Below, in pieces: positions 55,428 to 64,000 of a stretch of DNA of 64,000 nucleotides. This DNA is from Halothermothrix orenii H 168 (GTDB taxonomy: Bacteria > Bacillota > Halanaerobiia > Halanaerobiales > Halothermotrichaceae), in assembly GCF_000020485.1 (NCBI RefSeq), contig NC_011899.1, forward strand, positions 1,272,501 through 1,336,500. The letters run 5' to 3'. The position numbers and the translations under genes were made by a program. Each line of letters starts with the position of its first letter. Position 1 is the first letter of the stretch. The notes below the pieces were generated by a model. That model saw only the letters and a program-made list of their open reading frames with translations, had not been told where the DNA came from and did not search any database.

Positions 55428-56189
55428 CTATTCTTCAGTAATCTCTTCCATTATTTCATCAGGTATATCAAAATTAGAATACACTTCCTGAACATCGTCA
55501 TGGTCTTCCAGGGCATCCATTAACTTCAGGACTTTTTTTGCCGTTGATTTATCATCTACATTTACGTTGTTTTCAGGCACCATAGCTATATCTGCTGAAG
55601 AAAATTTAATTCCCTGTTCCTCAAGTTGTTTCCTGACTTCTTCAAAATCAGAAGGATCAGTATAGATAGTTAACAGGTTATCTTCTGTAACAACATCTTC
55701 AGCACCGGCTTCAAGGGCTTCAAGCATTAACTCATCTTCATCAAAATCACTCTCATTTAAGTCAACAATCAGCTGCCCTCTTCTCTTAAACATCCAGGAA
55801 ACACAACCTGATTCTCCTAGATTACCACCATTTTTTGATAAAACATGTCTTATTTCAGCAGCAGTTCTATTTCTGTTATCACTCATAAGTTCTAAATAGA
55901 GAGCAACACCCCCGGGACCATAGCCTTCATAAACAAATTTTTCATATTTTACTCCTTCTAATTCCCCGGTTCCCCTTTTTATTGCTCTCTCTATATTATC
56001 ATTGGGCATATTATTATCTTTTGCCTTTTGAATCGCTAACCGGAGGTCAGGATTCATTTCAGGGTCTCCCCCACCCTCGCGGGCGGCCACTGTTATCATC
56101 TTACTCAATTTCGAAAATAATTTACCACGTTTTCGGTCTTCTTTTGCCTTTTTATGCTTAATATTGGCCCATTTAGAATGTCCTGCCAT
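55428..56189 (-). CDS. YebC/PmpR family regulatory protein (TACO1-like)
   Basis: The 253-residue protein begins MAGHSKWANIKHKKAKED, the family hallmark, at ATG 56189 preceded by AAGGAGGGG; the frame from 56216 is an extension. Other matches are GPGGVALYLELMSDNRNRTAAEIRHVLSKNGG-type sequence and the acidic C-terminal part. Members have been described as transcription regulators and as translation factors that help ribosomes through proline stretches. Confidence 0.94.
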   Translation of the reverse strand: MAGHSKWANIKHKKAKEDRKRGKLFSKLSKMITVAAREGGGDPEMNPDLRLAIQKAKDNNMPNDNIERAIKRGTGELEGVKYEKFVYEGYGPGGVALYLELMSDNRNRTAAEIRHVLSKNGGNLGESGCVSWMFKRRGQLIVDLNESDFDEDELMLEALEAGAEDVVTEDNLLTIYTDPSDFEEVRKQLEEQGIKFSSADIAMVPENNVNVDDKSTAKKVLKLMDALEDHDDVQEVYSNFDIPDEIMEEITEE

Positions 56190-56338
56190 AAAACCCCTCC
56201 TTAAAATAATGTGCAATTTATTTTAACATACTTTCTCTAACTTTTCAATGTTACTGTAATCTAACGGGGAAATTAATTTTATAAAAAGGGTCTACATAAG
56301 ATATATATTCTTCCCATTCAATTTTTATAAAAATAAAA

Positions 56339-56366
56339 TGTCAAGGAAAATAAATTTTCCTTGACA
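56339..56366 (-). terminator. Terminator downstream of the small-gene pair
   Basis: A 12-bp perfect stem (56339-56350 with 56355-56366, loop TAAA) with an A-rich run on the left. It lies 25 nt after the stop at 56391. Confidence 0.85.
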
Positions 56367-56390
56367 CATGATTTCTTGCTAATTATAAAC

Positions 56391-56606
56391 CTACTGAATC
56401 TGTCTTAACCTTTTAATCAAATTCTTTAATTCCTTTCTTCCACTATTCTCCCAGTTTTCAATAAAATCTTCTATAGTTTCGATTTCAGCAGAGGTCAATT
56501 CTTCAATATCCTTGTCGCCAAATGGGACTTCAGGGTCTACTTCTTTAATAATATTAATAGCTTTCTTAATAGGATACTGGACTTTATAATAGATCTGATC
56601 AGTCAT
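56391..56606 (-). CDS. Small acidic protein, 71 residues, unknown
   Basis: Starts at ATG 56606 after an AAGGTGG site and overlaps the preceding small gene by 8 nt. The product is helical and acidic in the middle (DKDIEELTSAEIETIEDFIENW) with a basic tail (KELKNLIKRLRQIQ). It has no membrane segment and no motif I recognise. Its own strong terminator follows, so the pair forms a small separate transcript. Confidence 0.6.
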   Translation of the reverse strand: MTDQIYYKVQYPIKKAINIIKEVDPEVPFGDKDIEELTSAEIETIEDFIENWENSGRKELKNLIKRLRQIQ

Positions 56607-56832
56607 TTAAACCACCTTCCGTTACTACCATGTTGTTATTTATTTTCTCATATATTGACCTGATTTTTGGAATCCCCTCATTTTCCAAAAATCGCAAATA
56701 ACCCTCGAGTGTAATTATCCGGTTATCCAGAACTCTATCGCTAAGGTCTACAGTAGAAACATCAAAATCTTTTACCTTACTTAAAGCAGAATTCAAACGG
56801 TTAATTGCTTCTAGAATATTTGCTTTCTTCAT
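56599..56832 (-). CDS. Small protein, 77 residues, unknown
   Basis: Starts at ATG 56832, 7 nt after GAGGTG; a longer frame to 56847 lacks this support. The product (MKKANILEAINRLNSALSKV...) is mostly helical and neutral to basic, and a coiled-coil tendency is visible at both ends. It is translationally coupled to the 71-residue gene. No family recognised. Confidence 0.6.
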   Translation of the reverse strand: MKKANILEAINRLNSALSKVKDFDVSTVDLSDRVLDNRIITLEGYLRFLENEGIPKIRSIYEKINNNMVVTEGGLND

Positions 56833-56958
56833 CTTTATACACCTCATTTTATTTGTTATTTATATTATAATAATTTTTCCTGAAAATAATACAACGATTT
56901 TTGTTACTAAGTTTTAACGGCAATTAGTTATCCAACACAATTACCCCATAAATTATTT

Positions 56959-58458
56959 TTAAGCAAGTGTAACCCTGTTTTTACCGGCTTCCTTTGCTTT
57001 ATAAAGAGCCTGATCCGCTTTATCAATAAATTCTTCCTGACTCCATTTTTTATTATATTGAGCCACACCTATACTTACTGTTATATATAGTGATCTATTA
57101 TTATCAAGTACAATTTCATTATCTGATATCAATTTTCTTAATCTTTTAGCTATAAATTCTCCCTGTTTCAGTTCAGTTTCCGGCAAAATTATAGCAAATT
57201 CTTCTCCACCGTATCTTGCTATTAAATCACCCTCCCTCAAATTATGTTTTAACAGGTGAGCAAGTTCTTTCAAAACTTTATCACCAACAAGATGTCCAAA
57301 TCTATCGTTAACCTGTTTGAAATTATCAATATCCATAATTATGAGGGTTAATGGATGTTTATTTTCCTGTTTTAATAAAAGATGTAACCTGTTCTGGAAA
57401 TAAGCATGGTTATATAACCCGGTTAAACCATCCCTGTTGGCCATTTCTTCCTGTTTTTTATATAATAAAGCATTTTGTAAAGCCACACTGAACTGGTTGG
57501 CAAAAGATTCGAGAAAACTGTGTTGTAAAATAGGTAAATGACCCTTATCCATTGAAAAAATATTTATAGACCCTATCAGTTCCTTACCTCTGGTTACCGG
57601 GACAATTATATATTCAATTTCTTTACCCTCTTCAATATTATCAAGGGGTATAATTTTACTTAAATCATCATCAAAAGATACTTTACCGGCAATAACTTTC
57701 TTTTTTCTGGATAACTCTTTATAAATCCCGGATGATAGGTCCAAAACAATTTCTTTACTCATATCCAGGGAAGCTATCAGGGTATTTTGTTTCCTGGTAT
57801 AGATGTCATCAAAAAGCTTATCTGTAAATAACACTATTGAACAGGTTCTCAGCCCAATAAGGCCTACCAGAGCATCCAGGGAAACATCCAGTAATTTTTC
57901 AAAATCAAGGGTTGCATTAACAAAATTACTGACATTTTGAAGGGTTATAAGTTCGGCAACCCTCTGCTCCATTTCCCGGTAAAGTTTCTTTTCTCCTATT
58001 GTAAGGGATAATACTTTGGTAAGCAATTTTAAAACTTTCACAGAAAAGTCATTAAAGGTCTGTGGATCCGTTCCATAAAAAAACAAAAATCCGAAGTGTT
58101 TATTCTTGTTAGTTAAAGGAATAACTAACAAATACTTTAATCTGTTTTCTGCTTCAAACTGCGGAATCAGGGTAAAATCTTTACTTATTTCCCCCCCGTA
58201 AATTCTATTATCTCTTTTAATTTTATCTGTCAACTCTGAATTGAACTCCATCCTGGTTATATCCTGCTTCAAACTTATTACTTCATTTCTACCTTCATCA
58301 TCTATATATAGACCGGTATATTTCACATTCAACATTTTATAACAGAAATCATTGACATCTTTTATAATTTTATGGTTTGATGCCTCATGATCAAATGATA
58401 GAAAAAAATCAAATACTGATTTAATAATCTTATATCTGCTTACCTTCTTGATGGCCAT
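56959..58458 (-). CDS. GAF-GGDEF diguanylate cyclase
   Basis: The 499-residue cytoplasmic protein starts at ATG 58458 after GGGGGA. It carries two GAF-like sensor regions (about 20-150 and 165-320) and a C-terminal GGDEF domain (about 335-495) with RDGLTGLYNHAYFQ, the catalytic ARYGGEEFAI and VSIGVAQY. GGEEF is an active-type signature, and an inhibitory RxxD site (REGD) lies five residues before it. It should make cyclic di-GMP under feedback control. The signal sensed is unknown. Confidence 0.92.
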   Translation of the reverse strand: MAIKKVSRYKIIKSVFDFFLSFDHEASNHKIIKDVNDFCYKMLNVKYTGLYIDDEGRNEVISLKQDITRMEFNSELTDKIKRDNRIYGGEISKDFTLIPQFEAENRLKYLLVIPLTNKNKHFGFLFFYGTDPQTFNDFSVKVLKLLTKVLSLTIGEKKLYREMEQRVAELITLQNVSNFVNATLDFEKLLDVSLDALVGLIGLRTCSIVLFTDKLFDDIYTRKQNTLIASLDMSKEIVLDLSSGIYKELSRKKKVIAGKVSFDDDLSKIIPLDNIEEGKEIEYIIVPVTRGKELIGSINIFSMDKGHLPILQHSFLESFANQFSVALQNALLYKKQEEMANRDGLTGLYNHAYFQNRLHLLLKQENKHPLTLIIMDIDNFKQVNDRFGHLVGDKVLKELAHLLKHNLREGDLIARYGGEEFAIILPETELKQGEFIAKRLRKLISDNEIVLDNNRSLYITVSIGVAQYNKKWSQEEFIDKADQALYKAKEAGKNRVTLA

Positions 58459-58755
58459 TTTATTTCCCCCAGCCCACACTAATCTAATCTAGTCCTATTC
58501 TTCTCACTATTAAAAACAAATTTGAATAAGCGCCTTTTTTAATTGATTACCATAGCTGCAAACTCTACACAGGCTTCTGCTTATTTCAGATTATGGATTT
58601 TAAACTCCCTTTTCGGTCAGATAGACTTTTTCATAATTTGAAATGATTCCCGTTGTTCCATTTAAGAAGCCACATACTTCAATCATTATAAAATTTATTA
58701 TAAGAATCAAAAATAAATGACTTATGTAAATATTATAAATAAAAATTAAATATTT

Positions 58756-59108
<353 letters not shown>

Positions 59109-59138
59109 AATATTATGCCTCATATAATTCCATAAGAT

Positions 59139-59167
59139 AGTATAACATTGCATTATATAAGTGTCAA
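59139..59167 (-). promoter_or_regulatory. Promoter of rnpB
   Basis: Minus-strand TTGACA (59162-59167), 17 nt, TATACT (59139-59144). The expected start lies about 25 nt before the P1 stem, so a short leader would be trimmed, or P1 is longer than drawn. Confidence 0.8.
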
Positions 59168-59179
59168 GAAGAAACCAGT

Positions 59180-59371
59180 TCAACTTCTGACTGCTCCCAA
59201 TAAATCCTTGTAGGTGTCAGGATCCATTCCAACCTTTGTTTCCGGAACTATCATATCACTACCCATTTTTTCAGAACAATTCTTACATAACCTGGTTTCA
59301 GGGAGGATCTCAAGCCTTTCAGGAATTATTCTTTTCCCACAGTTAATACAGGTATGAAATATAAATACCAT
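59180..59371 (-). CDS. Small C4 zinc-ribbon protein
   Basis: A 63-residue protein with two CxxC pairs, TCINCGKRI and LCKNCSEKM, separated by 18 residues. The spacing suits a C4 zinc finger of the DksA/TraR kind, but the coiled-coil part of DksA is absent. It follows nif3 by 36 nt in the same direction and ends close to the rnpB promoter. Function unknown. Confidence 0.75.
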   Translation of the reverse strand: MVFIFHTCINCGKRIIPERLEILPETRLCKNCSEKMGSDMIVPETKVGMDPDTYKDLLGAVRS

Positions 59372-59407
59372 AGTATATCCCTCCCCTGCCTACTTCTTCC
59401 TGCTTAC

Positions 59408-60526
59408 TTATTTATAAAGCCACGGGTTAGTATTAATACGGGACTTGCAGACACCAACTTTAAACCCATTCTCTTTAAATTTATCTGTTAATAAACCTAC
59501 CAGTAAGCTTTTAACATGTTTTTCAGTACCATAATGACCAGCATCAACTACAGCCAGCCCCAGTTCACTGGCCAGCTGGGCATCATGATATTTAATATCA
59601 CCTGTTATATATAAGTCTGCCCTTTTATTTCTGGCTTCTCTAATGAGATCCCCTCCACTCCCACTACAAACAGCGATCCTCTTAACAATATTATCATAAT
59701 TACCAGTATAACGAATATGTCTGATACCAAGTTTTTCTTTTACAATATCAACAAAATCAACAAGTTTAATACCCTTTTCCAAAAGGCCTATCCTGCCCAG
59801 TCCATATTTCTCTCCGGTATTATTCAGGGGATATAGATCATAGGCAACCTCTTCATAGGGATGAACTTTTTTTATAATATCAATAACTTTACTAATATTG
59901 TTAGCCGGTATAATAGTTTCTAGCCTCAATTCCTCGACCCTGGCCAGGTGCCCTTTTTGACCTGTAAAAGGATTACTCCCTTCCAGGGGTTTAAAAGTTC
60001 CCTCTCCCTTCACCGAAAACGAGGTATGGCTATAGTTACCAATAAATCCTGCTAAACCACTATCAAGTATTTCCTTCCTGACAACATCAAAATGACTTTC
60101 CGGAATAAATACTACTAATTTTATATAGGGTTTTTCACCGGTTACTTTAAGTGGTTGAATATCAGATAAACCTAGTAGATGAGACAGGTAATCATTAATA
60201 CCTGAACCTACTATATCGAAATTAGTATGGGCGGAAAGAACAGCTATATTATTTTTTATTGCCTTCAAAACTACTCTCCCATTATAACTTTTGTCGTGAA
60301 TTGATTTTAATCCTTTAAATAACAGGGGATGATGGGAAATAATCAACTGACAGTTTTCCTCTATGGCTTCCTCTACCACTTCCTCAGTAACATCTAATGT
60401 AACTAATACTCTATTAATCTCCTGACTAAAATACCCAATCTGTAGTCCAGGATTATCCCAGTCCATGGCCAGGAAACGGGGAGCAATTTCATTCATTACT
60501 CCTACAATATTTGATAACCTTACCAT
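59408..60526 (-). CDS. Nif3-like dinuclear metal-centre protein (YqfO type)
   Basis: The 372-residue protein starts at ATG 60526, 6 nt after AAAGGGG. It has the NIF3 halves with ISHHPLLFKGLKSI (metal ligands) and a C-terminal GDIKYHDAQLASELGLAVVDAGHYGTE. Between them is the inserted domain typical of long YqfO proteins (about 130-230). The family is often called a GTP cyclohydrolase I type 2 homologue; its activity is not firmly known. It is near rpoD, as in Bacillus, but trmK is missing between them. Confidence 0.92.
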   Translation of the reverse strand: MVRLSNIVGVMNEIAPRFLAMDWDNPGLQIGYFSQEINRVLVTLDVTEEVVEEAIEENCQLIISHHPLLFKGLKSIHDKSYNGRVVLKAIKNNIAVLSAHTNFDIVGSGINDYLSHLLGLSDIQPLKVTGEKPYIKLVVFIPESHFDVVRKEILDSGLAGFIGNYSHTSFSVKGEGTFKPLEGSNPFTGQKGHLARVEELRLETIIPANNISKVIDIIKKVHPYEEVAYDLYPLNNTGEKYGLGRIGLLEKGIKLVDFVDIVKEKLGIRHIRYTGNYDNIVKRIAVCSGSGGDLIREARNKRADLYITGDIKYHDAQLASELGLAVVDAGHYGTEKHVKSLLVGLLTDKFKENGFKVGVCKSRINTNPWLYK

Positions 60527-60651
60527 AAAAAACCCCTTTCCTCTCATTATATTCTCTTTTGAAAAATAAAGTTCATATTATTTTCCTATCACTTAATTTT
60601 ATTGCCTGATTTCTTTTTTGTCAAATCTTCCATATATTAAATAAATTAAAA

Positions 60652-60673
60652 ACCGGGGTATTTATACCCCGGT
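60652..60673 (-). terminator. Second terminator after the CAT tRNA
   Basis: ACCGGGGTA (60652-60660) pairs with TACCCCGGT (60665-60673), loop TTTA, with A-rich sequence on its left. It is a strong stem in tandem with the one at 60741-60766, insulating nif3 from the rpoD side. Confidence 0.75.
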
Positions 60674-60740
60674 GTAAATTGCCATGTACTATAATTTATA
60701 TTATACCCATTCTTGCATTAAAAATCTTTAAATTAAAAAT

Positions 60741-60766
60741 ACCTTGTTCTCATTAAAGAACAAGGT
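60741..60766 (-). terminator. Terminator of the CAT tRNA
   Basis: ACCTTGTTCT (60741-60750) pairs with AGAACAAGGT (60757-60766), loop CATTAA, with AAAAAT on the left. It lies 20 nt after the tRNA 3' end. Confidence 0.8.
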
Positions 60767-60785
60767 TTATTTACAGAAAAATAAC

Positions 60786-60862
60786 TGGTGGGCCCACCAG
60801 GATTCGAACCTGGGACCAACCGGTTATGAGCCGGTTGCTCTGACCAGCTGAGCTATGGGCCC
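60786..60862 (-). tRNA. tRNA with CAT anticodon (Met elongator or Ile2)
   Basis: A 77-nt cloverleaf with encoded CCA. The acceptor arms are GGGCCCA and TGGGCCC, the discriminator is A, and the anticodon loop CTCATAA has CAT at 60826-60828. It lacks initiator features because pair 1-72 is G-C. The GGCTCATAACC arm resembles Firmicute tRNA-Ile2, in which the C is changed to lysidine, as much as elongator tRNA-Met; I cannot decide by eye. Confidence 0.93.
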
Positions 60863-60893
60863 GATTGACTGCTGTGTTCCTGACGCAAGACTT

Positions 60894-60922
60894 ATTATAC
60901 GATATAAGCTCCCTGAGGTCAA
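60894..60922 (-). promoter_or_regulatory. Promoter of the CAT tRNA
   Basis: Minus-strand TTGACC (60917-60922), 17 nt, perfect TATAAT (60894-60899), 31 nt before the tRNA 5' end. Confidence 0.85.
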
Positions 60923-61022
60923 TTATAGTGAAGTTTATTCTGATTTATTTATGCAAACATATCTCATTATATCTTGCTATATCTCGTCAATACTCTATTT
61001 TTTATATTGTATAAGTTTTATA

Positions 61023-62099
61023 TTACTCAAGGTAATCTTTGAGTTTTTTACTACGGCTTGGATGCCGGAGTTTCCTTAAAGCCTTGGCCTCAATCTGCCT
61101 GATTCTTTCTCTGGTAACCCCAAATTCTTTTCCAACTTCCTCTAGAGTCCGGGGACGGCCATCCTCCAGACCAAAACGTAGTTCAAGAACCCTTTTTTCT
61201 CTATCTGTTAGTGTATCCAGCACATCATCGAGCTGTTCCCTTAAAAGAGTAAATGAAGCAGCTGAGGCAGGTGCTGGGGCATCTTCATCCTCAATAAAAT
61301 CACCAAGATGACTATCCTCTTCTTCACCAATAGGTGTTTCCAGGGAGACCGGTTCCTGGGCAATCTTTAAAATTTCCCGGACTTTTTCGGCCGGCATTCC
61401 CATTTCTTCACCAATCTCCTCAGGAGTAGGCTCACGCCCCTTTTCCTGGAGTAATTGTCTTGATACCCTGATCAATTTATTAATTGTTTCTACCATATGC
61501 ACCGGGATACGTATAGTACGGGCCTGGTCAGCAATAGCACGGGTTATAGCCTGGCGAATCCACCAGGTAGCATAAGTGCTAAATTTATATCCTTTACGAT
61601 AATCAAATTTTTCAACAGCCTTAATAAGACCCATATTTCCTTCCTGAATCAAATCAAGGAAAGACATACCTCTTCCCACATACTTTTTAGCAATACTAAC
61701 AACCAGTCTTAGATTAGCTTCAACCAATTCCCTTTTAGCCTGTTCGTCGCCCTGTTCAATTCTTTTTGCCAGATCAACCTCTTCTTCAGCAGTAAGAAGT
61801 GGTACTTTTCCAATTTCTTTTAAATACATCCTTACTGGGTCATCAATTCCAACCCCTTCCGGTATAGATAACTCCAGGTCATCATCTCCTTTATCATCAT
61901 CAACTTCATCCACATCATCAACTACATCTATATTCATCTCGTTAAAGAGTTCATATATCTTCTCAATATCTTCAGAGGAGAGTTCTATCTCTTCCAGAGA
62001 ATCCATAATTTCTTCATAGGTCAAATAGCCTTCTTCTTTACCTTTTTTAATTAATTCCTTAACTTCTTTAACTTTGTCTGGATTGAAATTTTTACCCAT
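61023..62099 (-). CDS. rpoD: Primary sigma factor RpoD/SigA
   Basis: The 358-residue protein has a short region 1.1, an acidic stretch ([15 protein letters not shown]), region 1.2 ([19 protein letters not shown]), region 2 ([21 protein letters not shown]), region 3 and the region 4 helix-turn-helix ([20 protein letters not shown]). It recognises the TTGACA/TATAAT promoters seen across this window. Its start overlaps the dnaG stop by one base, the usual dnaG-rpoD macro-operon. Confidence 0.98.
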   Translation of the reverse strand: MGKNFNPDKVKEVKELIKKGKEEGYLTYEEIMDSLEEIELSSEDIEKIYELFNEMNIDVVDDVDEVDDDKGDDDLELSIPEGVGIDDPVRMYLKEIGKVPLLTAEEEVDLAKRIEQGDEQAKRELVEANLRLVVSIAKKYVGRGMSFLDLIQEGNMGLIKAVEKFDYRKGYKFSTYATWWIRQAITRAIADQARTIRIPVHMVETINKLIRVSRQLLQEKGREPTPEEIGEEMGMPAEKVREILKIAQEPVSLETPIGEEEDSHLGDFIEDEDAPAPASAASFTLLREQLDDVLDTLTDREKRVLELRFGLEDGRPRTLEEVGKEFGVTRERIRQIEAKALRKLRHPSRSKKLKDYLE

Positions 62100-63898
62100 T
62101 ACAATCCCTCCTTTCTGTGATTCCCTGACAACTTCTGAAAATTAATCAGTAATTTATTTAATCTATTGACATTAAGGTTATTTTCCTGAAGTTTTTTATA
62201 TAAACCAACCTTTATATTATATACATTTTCCTCTTTGAAGTTAACTATTAACCTCTCAACCCCTTCAGGTTGGACAGTTTTATTATTAATCATAAGTTCC
62301 ATAACTTTATTTCTTAAAACTTTACTTTCAATATTATTAATAATATCTCCTTTTAATGAATCCTTATTTTCCCATAAAAACTCTGCCACCTCTTGATACT
62401 CTTTAGAAAACATATCAGTATTAATTTCATTAACAATAGTATTCCTTAATTCAGGGAAATCTATAAAAGCGTGTAAAAGTTTCTCTTCTATAAAATGTAT
62501 ACTCCTAAAGGAATTTGTCTTATTATTCTTGTTAGTGAAATATCTTCTATTACTTTTTTTAGTATATCTTCTTGATGAATTTTTATCCTTATTTTTATTA
62601 ATTTTAATCAATTTCTCGACTTCACTCTTTAATATTTCTGGATCCAGATTGAATTTATCGGAAACATTTTGTATATATATCTCTCTTTCAATCCGGTCCT
62701 CTAATGTAGCAAGAATTTTTACCAGCTTTCTGGTACCTTCTATTTTACCCTGAACATTGTTAAGATCAATATTTTCAAGGCCCTGCTTGATTTTAAACTC
62801 TACTAAATCAACCGCTTCTTCTAACAGGGTATAAAATTCATCTACACCCTTTTTTCTTAAATATTCATCAGGGTCACTATCCTGTGGCAAATCAACCACT
62901 TTTACGTTAAGACCAGCATTTTTAAGAATATCAAGCCCTCTCAAAGTTGCTTTAGTGCCTGCAGTATCAGCATCATATGAAATATAAGCAAGATTGGAAT
63001 ACCTTGCTATCAACCGGGCCTGTTCAGAAGTAAGGGCTGTCCCCAGAGAAGCAACCACATTATTGATACCCATCTGATGGGCACGCAAAACATCAGTATA
63101 ACCTTCCATAATTATTACTTCGCTACTTTTTCTCATTTCATGTTTGGCCCAGTTTAAACCATAAAGGTTTTTACCTTTATTGAAAACAGGTGTTTCAGGA
63201 GAATTTAAATACTTGGGTTGAGATTCATCACTATCAATTAATCTACCCCCAAAAGCCAGAACTTCTCCCCGGCTATTAAATATGGGAAAAATAAGCCTGT
63301 CCCTGAACCTATCATAATAATTATTGTTATTACTTAACAGGACAAGGCCAGCCTTCACCAATTCTCCCTCCTCAAATCCTTTACCGGTTAAAAACTTTAA
63401 AAGCCCATCCCACCGGTCCGGGGCATAACCGAGTCCAAATTTCTTAATATCTTTTTTAGTAAAACCCCTTTTTTTGAGATAATTTATTGCTTTCAAGCCC
63501 TGGTCAGTTTCTAACAACAGGTAATGGTAAAATTTTGCAGTAAGATGGTTAATTTTAAAAAGCTTTTCTCTCTCTCTTAATTGTTGTCTGTGGCGGGGAT
63601 CATCTCCAGGGACCTCCATCCCGGACCTCCTGGCCAGCATTTTAACACTTTCTTTAAAAGTTATATTTTCTATCTCCATCAAGAAACTAATTACATCCCC
63701 ACCGACACCACAACCAAAACAGTAAAAAAACTGCCTCTCGGGGTTTACAGTAAAGGAAGGTGTTTTTTCCTGGTGAAATGGACACAGGCCAACATAATTT
63801 TTACCAACCTTCTTTAAATCCACATAGTCTGAAACTAGATCTACAATATCAAGTGAGCCTTTTAGTTCATCTAAAAATTTTTCAAAAGAACTCCCCAC
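62099..63898 (-). CDS. dnaG: DNA primase DnaG
   Basis: The 599-residue primase has the N-terminal zinc-binding domain ([18 protein letters not shown] followed by CFGCG) and the Toprim catalytic core with [12 protein letters not shown] and [16 protein letters not shown]. The C-terminal helicase-interaction domain lies at about 450-599, after an Asn/Lys-rich linker. It makes RNA primers for replication. The 102 bases upstream to the window edge hold no visible gene. Confidence 0.97.
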   Translation of the reverse strand: MGSSFEKFLDELKGSLDIVDLVSDYVDLKKVGKNYVGLCPFHQEKTPSFTVNPERQFFYCFGCGVGGDVISFLMEIENITFKESVKMLARRSGMEVPGDDPRHRQQLREREKLFKINHLTAKFYHYLLLETDQGLKAINYLKKRGFTKKDIKKFGLGYAPDRWDGLLKFLTGKGFEEGELVKAGLVLLSNNNNYYDRFRDRLIFPIFNSRGEVLAFGGRLIDSDESQPKYLNSPETPVFNKGKNLYGLNWAKHEMRKSSEVIIMEGYTDVLRAHQMGINNVVASLGTALTSEQARLIARYSNLAYISYDADTAGTKATLRGLDILKNAGLNVKVVDLPQDSDPDEYLRKKGVDEFYTLLEEAVDLVEFKIKQGLENIDLNNVQGKIEGTRKLVKILATLEDRIEREIYIQNVSDKFNLDPEILKSEVEKLIKINKNKDKNSSRRYTKKSNRRYFTNKNNKTNSFRSIHFIEEKLLHAFIDFPELRNTIVNEINTDMFSKEYQEVAEFLWENKDSLKGDIINNIESKVLRNKVMELMINNKTVQPEGVERLIVNFKEENVYNIKVGLYKKLQENNLNVNRLNKLLINFQKLSGNHRKEGL

Positions 63899-64000
63899 CT
63901 GTCTTCACCCTAACAATTCTACCCTATTTTTAATACTTCGTTAAAACTATCCTAATTCCTTCCCTGTGTCCCACTAGACACCCTTATCAATTATTCATCA

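Overview
This window looks like a continuous piece of chromosome from a low-GC, endospore-forming Firmicute that also has an outer membrane. It carries sporulation genes (spmA, spmB, spoVS, a bofC-like gene and a SleB-type hydrolase) together with a TonB-ExbB-ExbD energy transducer and an SLH/coiled-coil envelope protein. A large Mrp-type cation/proton antiporter operon suggests a salt- or alkali-adapted lifestyle. Gene orders (cinA..recA-recX-rny..spoVS; recJ-apt-relA-dtd..hisS-aspS; bofC..ruvCAB-queA-tgt-yajC; dnaG-rpoD..nif3) are those of Firmicutes. Together this points to Halanaerobiales, and a Halothermothrix-like organism is my best guess. That is inference from gene content; no search was run.

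Layout. Nearly everything is on the minus strand, so operons read from high to low coordinates. 0.3-5.7 kb: an envelope operon, exbB-exbD-tonB, a large secreted beta-sandwich protein, an SLH/coiled-coil protein and a SleB-type hydrolase. 5.8-8.5 kb: a 57-residue ORF too short for normal ORF cut-offs, a PHP phosphoesterase, spmAB and spoVS. 8.7-15.2 kb: rny, recX, recA (promoter with a LexA-type operator), thpR, a TPR protein and cinA. 15.2-15.7 kb: the only gene-free stretch with no RNA gene. 15.7-20.3 kb: a short FtsH-like protease with a membrane partner of unknown function, then rimO-pgsA-pgpA. 20.3-22.9 kb: tRNA-Pro, a plus-strand tRNA-Trp/tRNA-Thr pair, a radical-SAM gene and mnmM. 22.9-24.5 kb: one ISLre2-type insertion sequence. 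24.5-27.5 kb: a YigZ-family gene, rarA, 5-formyl-THF cyclo-ligase and a structured ncRNA that may be 6S RNA. 27.5-32.9 kb: an eight-gene Mrp operon with a split MrpA. 33.1 kb: a lone plus-strand small membrane protein. 33.5-44.4 kb: aspS, hisS, a parvulin-TPR protein, a metallo-beta-lactamase-fold hydrolase, dtd, relA/spoT, apt and recJ. 44.6-55.3 kb: lapA-like, ubiB-like and phasin-like genes, secF, secD, lepB, yajC, tgt, queA, ruvB, ruvA, ruvC and bofC-like. 55.4-64 kb: yebC, two small coupled unknown genes, a GAF-GGDEF diguanylate cyclase, rnpB, a zinc-ribbon protein, nif3, a CAT-anticodon tRNA, rpoD and dnaG.

How it works together. Most of the window is housekeeping: protein export (yajC-lepB-secDF), Holliday-junction repair (ruvABC, recA, recX, recJ, rarA), tRNA maturation and modification (rnpB, tgt, queA, mnmM), the stringent response (relA/spoT), phospholipid head-group synthesis (pgsA, pgpA) and the primase/sigma-A macro-operon. 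Strong sigma-A promoters with 17-nt spacers can be read in front of recA, rny, the tRNAs, rnpB and the parvulin-hisS-aspS unit.

The least ordinary parts are the TonB-linked envelope operon, the truncated FtsH-like protease with its partner, the structured RNA near 27.3 kb, the split Mrp complex and several small uncharacterised proteins.
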